The notes beneath the pieces were generated by a model, which was not told the origin of the DNA, made no database searches, and saw only the letters and a program-made list of their open reading frames with translations. A DNA stretch of 64,000 nt, from positions 1,674,001 to 1,738,000 of the forward strand of contig NZ_CP131935.1 in assembly GCF_030704305.1 (NCBI RefSeq). The letters are read 5' to 3'. The stretch is from Massilia sp. R2A-15. GTDB lineage: Bacteria > Pseudomonadota > Gammaproteobacteria > Burkholderiales > Burkholderiaceae_D. This document shows, piece by piece, positions 63,459 through 64,000 of this stretch. Each line of letters begins with the position of its first letter. Within the stretch, counting starts at the first letter, position 1. The position numbers were made by a program, and so were the translations under genes.

Positions 63459-64000
63459 ATGTGGATCGACACCCATTGCCATCTCGACGCGCACGAATTC
63501 GGCGGCGAGTCGCTGGCGGTGGCCGAGCAGGCCGGCAAGGCGGGCGTGTCGATGATCGTGATTCCGGCCGTGGACCGCTACAATTTCGCGCCGGTCGCCC
63601 AGCTTGCGGCGACGGCGCCGAACGCCAGCTACGCGCTTGGCATTCATCCGATGTGCGTTCCAAACGCGGTCGAGGAAGACCTGGCCGCGCTGCGCGCCCT
63701 GGTGGAGGCGGCGATGGACGATCCCCGTTTCGTCGCCATCGGTGAAATTGGCCTCGATTTCTTTATCCCGATGCTGTGCGAACCGGCGATGCGCGAGAAG
63801 CAGGATCATTTCCTGCGCGAGCAGTTGCGCATCGCCCGCGATTTCGGCCTGCCGGCGCTGTTGCATGTGCGCCGCTCGCAGGACCAGGTGCTCAAGCATG
63901 TGCGCCAGATCAGGCCTGCCGGCGGCATCGCGCACGCATTCAATGGCAGCTTCCAGCAGGCGCAAACCTACATCGACCTGGGATTCAAGCTTGGCTTCGG
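63459..64000 (+). CDS. tatD: TatD family deoxyribonuclease (3' end outside window)
   Basis: 181 residues are visible. TatD motifs: WIDTHCHLD (metal-binding His) at the start, ALGIHPMCV, AIGEIGLDFF and PALLHVRRSQDQVLKH, followed by GGIAHAFNGS. TatD proteins are metal-dependent 3'-5' exonucleases. It begins 8 bases after lolD and probably belongs to the same transcript. Confidence 0.92.
   Translation, partial: MWIDTHCHLDAHEFGGESLAVAEQAGKAGVSMIVIPAVDRYNFAPVAQLAATAPNASYALGIHPMCVPNAVEEDLAALRALVEAAMDDPRFVAIGEIGLDFFIPMLCEPAMREKQDHFLREQLRIARDFGLPALLHVRRSQDQVLKHVRQIRPAGGIAHAFNGSFQQAQTYIDLGFKLGF

Noticed and set aside
1..64000. CRISPR arrays, rRNA or tRNA genes, prophage or integrase
   Set aside because: No regularly spaced direct repeats, no cloverleaf candidates in the short gaps and no phage or recombinase proteins were found by reading.

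Overview
This is a GC-rich, densely coded chromosomal window, most likely from a Betaproteobacterium of the Oxalobacteraceae (Massilia/Duganella-like). The evidence is a class I phaC with an adjacent phaR, a recJ gene next to an RpfE-like gene near prfB-lysS, a LivM-LivG fusion, and abundant short intergenic palindromes. The genus is an inference. I saw no rRNA, tRNA, CRISPR array, integrase, transposase or prophage.

Layout. 1-13.4 kb: a glutathione S-transferase cut by the window edge, a small secreted protein, a lone PIN protein, yaaA, bamD divergent from rluD-pgeF, the PHA genes phaC and phaR, rimO overlapping a cystathionine beta-lyase, a small membrane protein, trxC and a DUF72 protein. 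13.5-21.7 kb: a minus-strand branched-chain amino acid ABC operon (livJ, livH, a livM-livG fusion, livF), apparently continuing into an EamA exporter and an orphan hybrid histidine kinase. An intercistronic hairpin follows livJ. 21.8-29.5 kb: a Tyr/Pro-repeat lipoprotein, a GNAT enzyme, eutBC, serB and mfd. 29.8-33.05 kb: an island of four genes I do not recognise, including two lipoproteins in one operon. 33.2-47.7 kb: a 5'-nucleotidase with an HDOD protein, two OPT-family transporters flanking mrcA, an SDR/LysR divergent pair, a POT peptide transporter and ppnN. 47.8-54.8 kb: lysS, a HAD phosphatase and prfB with its programmed +1 frameshift, then a CpdB-like lipoprotein, a DUF2288 protein and an Xre-RES toxin-antitoxin pair with a visible promoter and operator. 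54.9-58.5 kb: a secreted SnoaL-like protein and a tightly coupled operon of three mutually similar helical proteins. 58.6-64 kb: recJ with an RpfE-like gene, then lolC-lolD and a tatD cut by the window end.

Most notable: the operon at 55386-58515. The three proteins share an ordered set of motifs, and the first-transcribed one carries a central hydrophobic hairpin between helical arms. This resembles tripartite alpha-helical pore-forming toxins, but the assignment is an inference. The hairpin gene has a one-base frameshift in a run of four G (plus strand). Second is the unknown lipoprotein operon at 29814-32433. Third are two families of intergenic palindromes, A with 4 copies and B with 11 units at 8 loci. 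Some family B copies run into gene ends and encode the C-termini of proteins.
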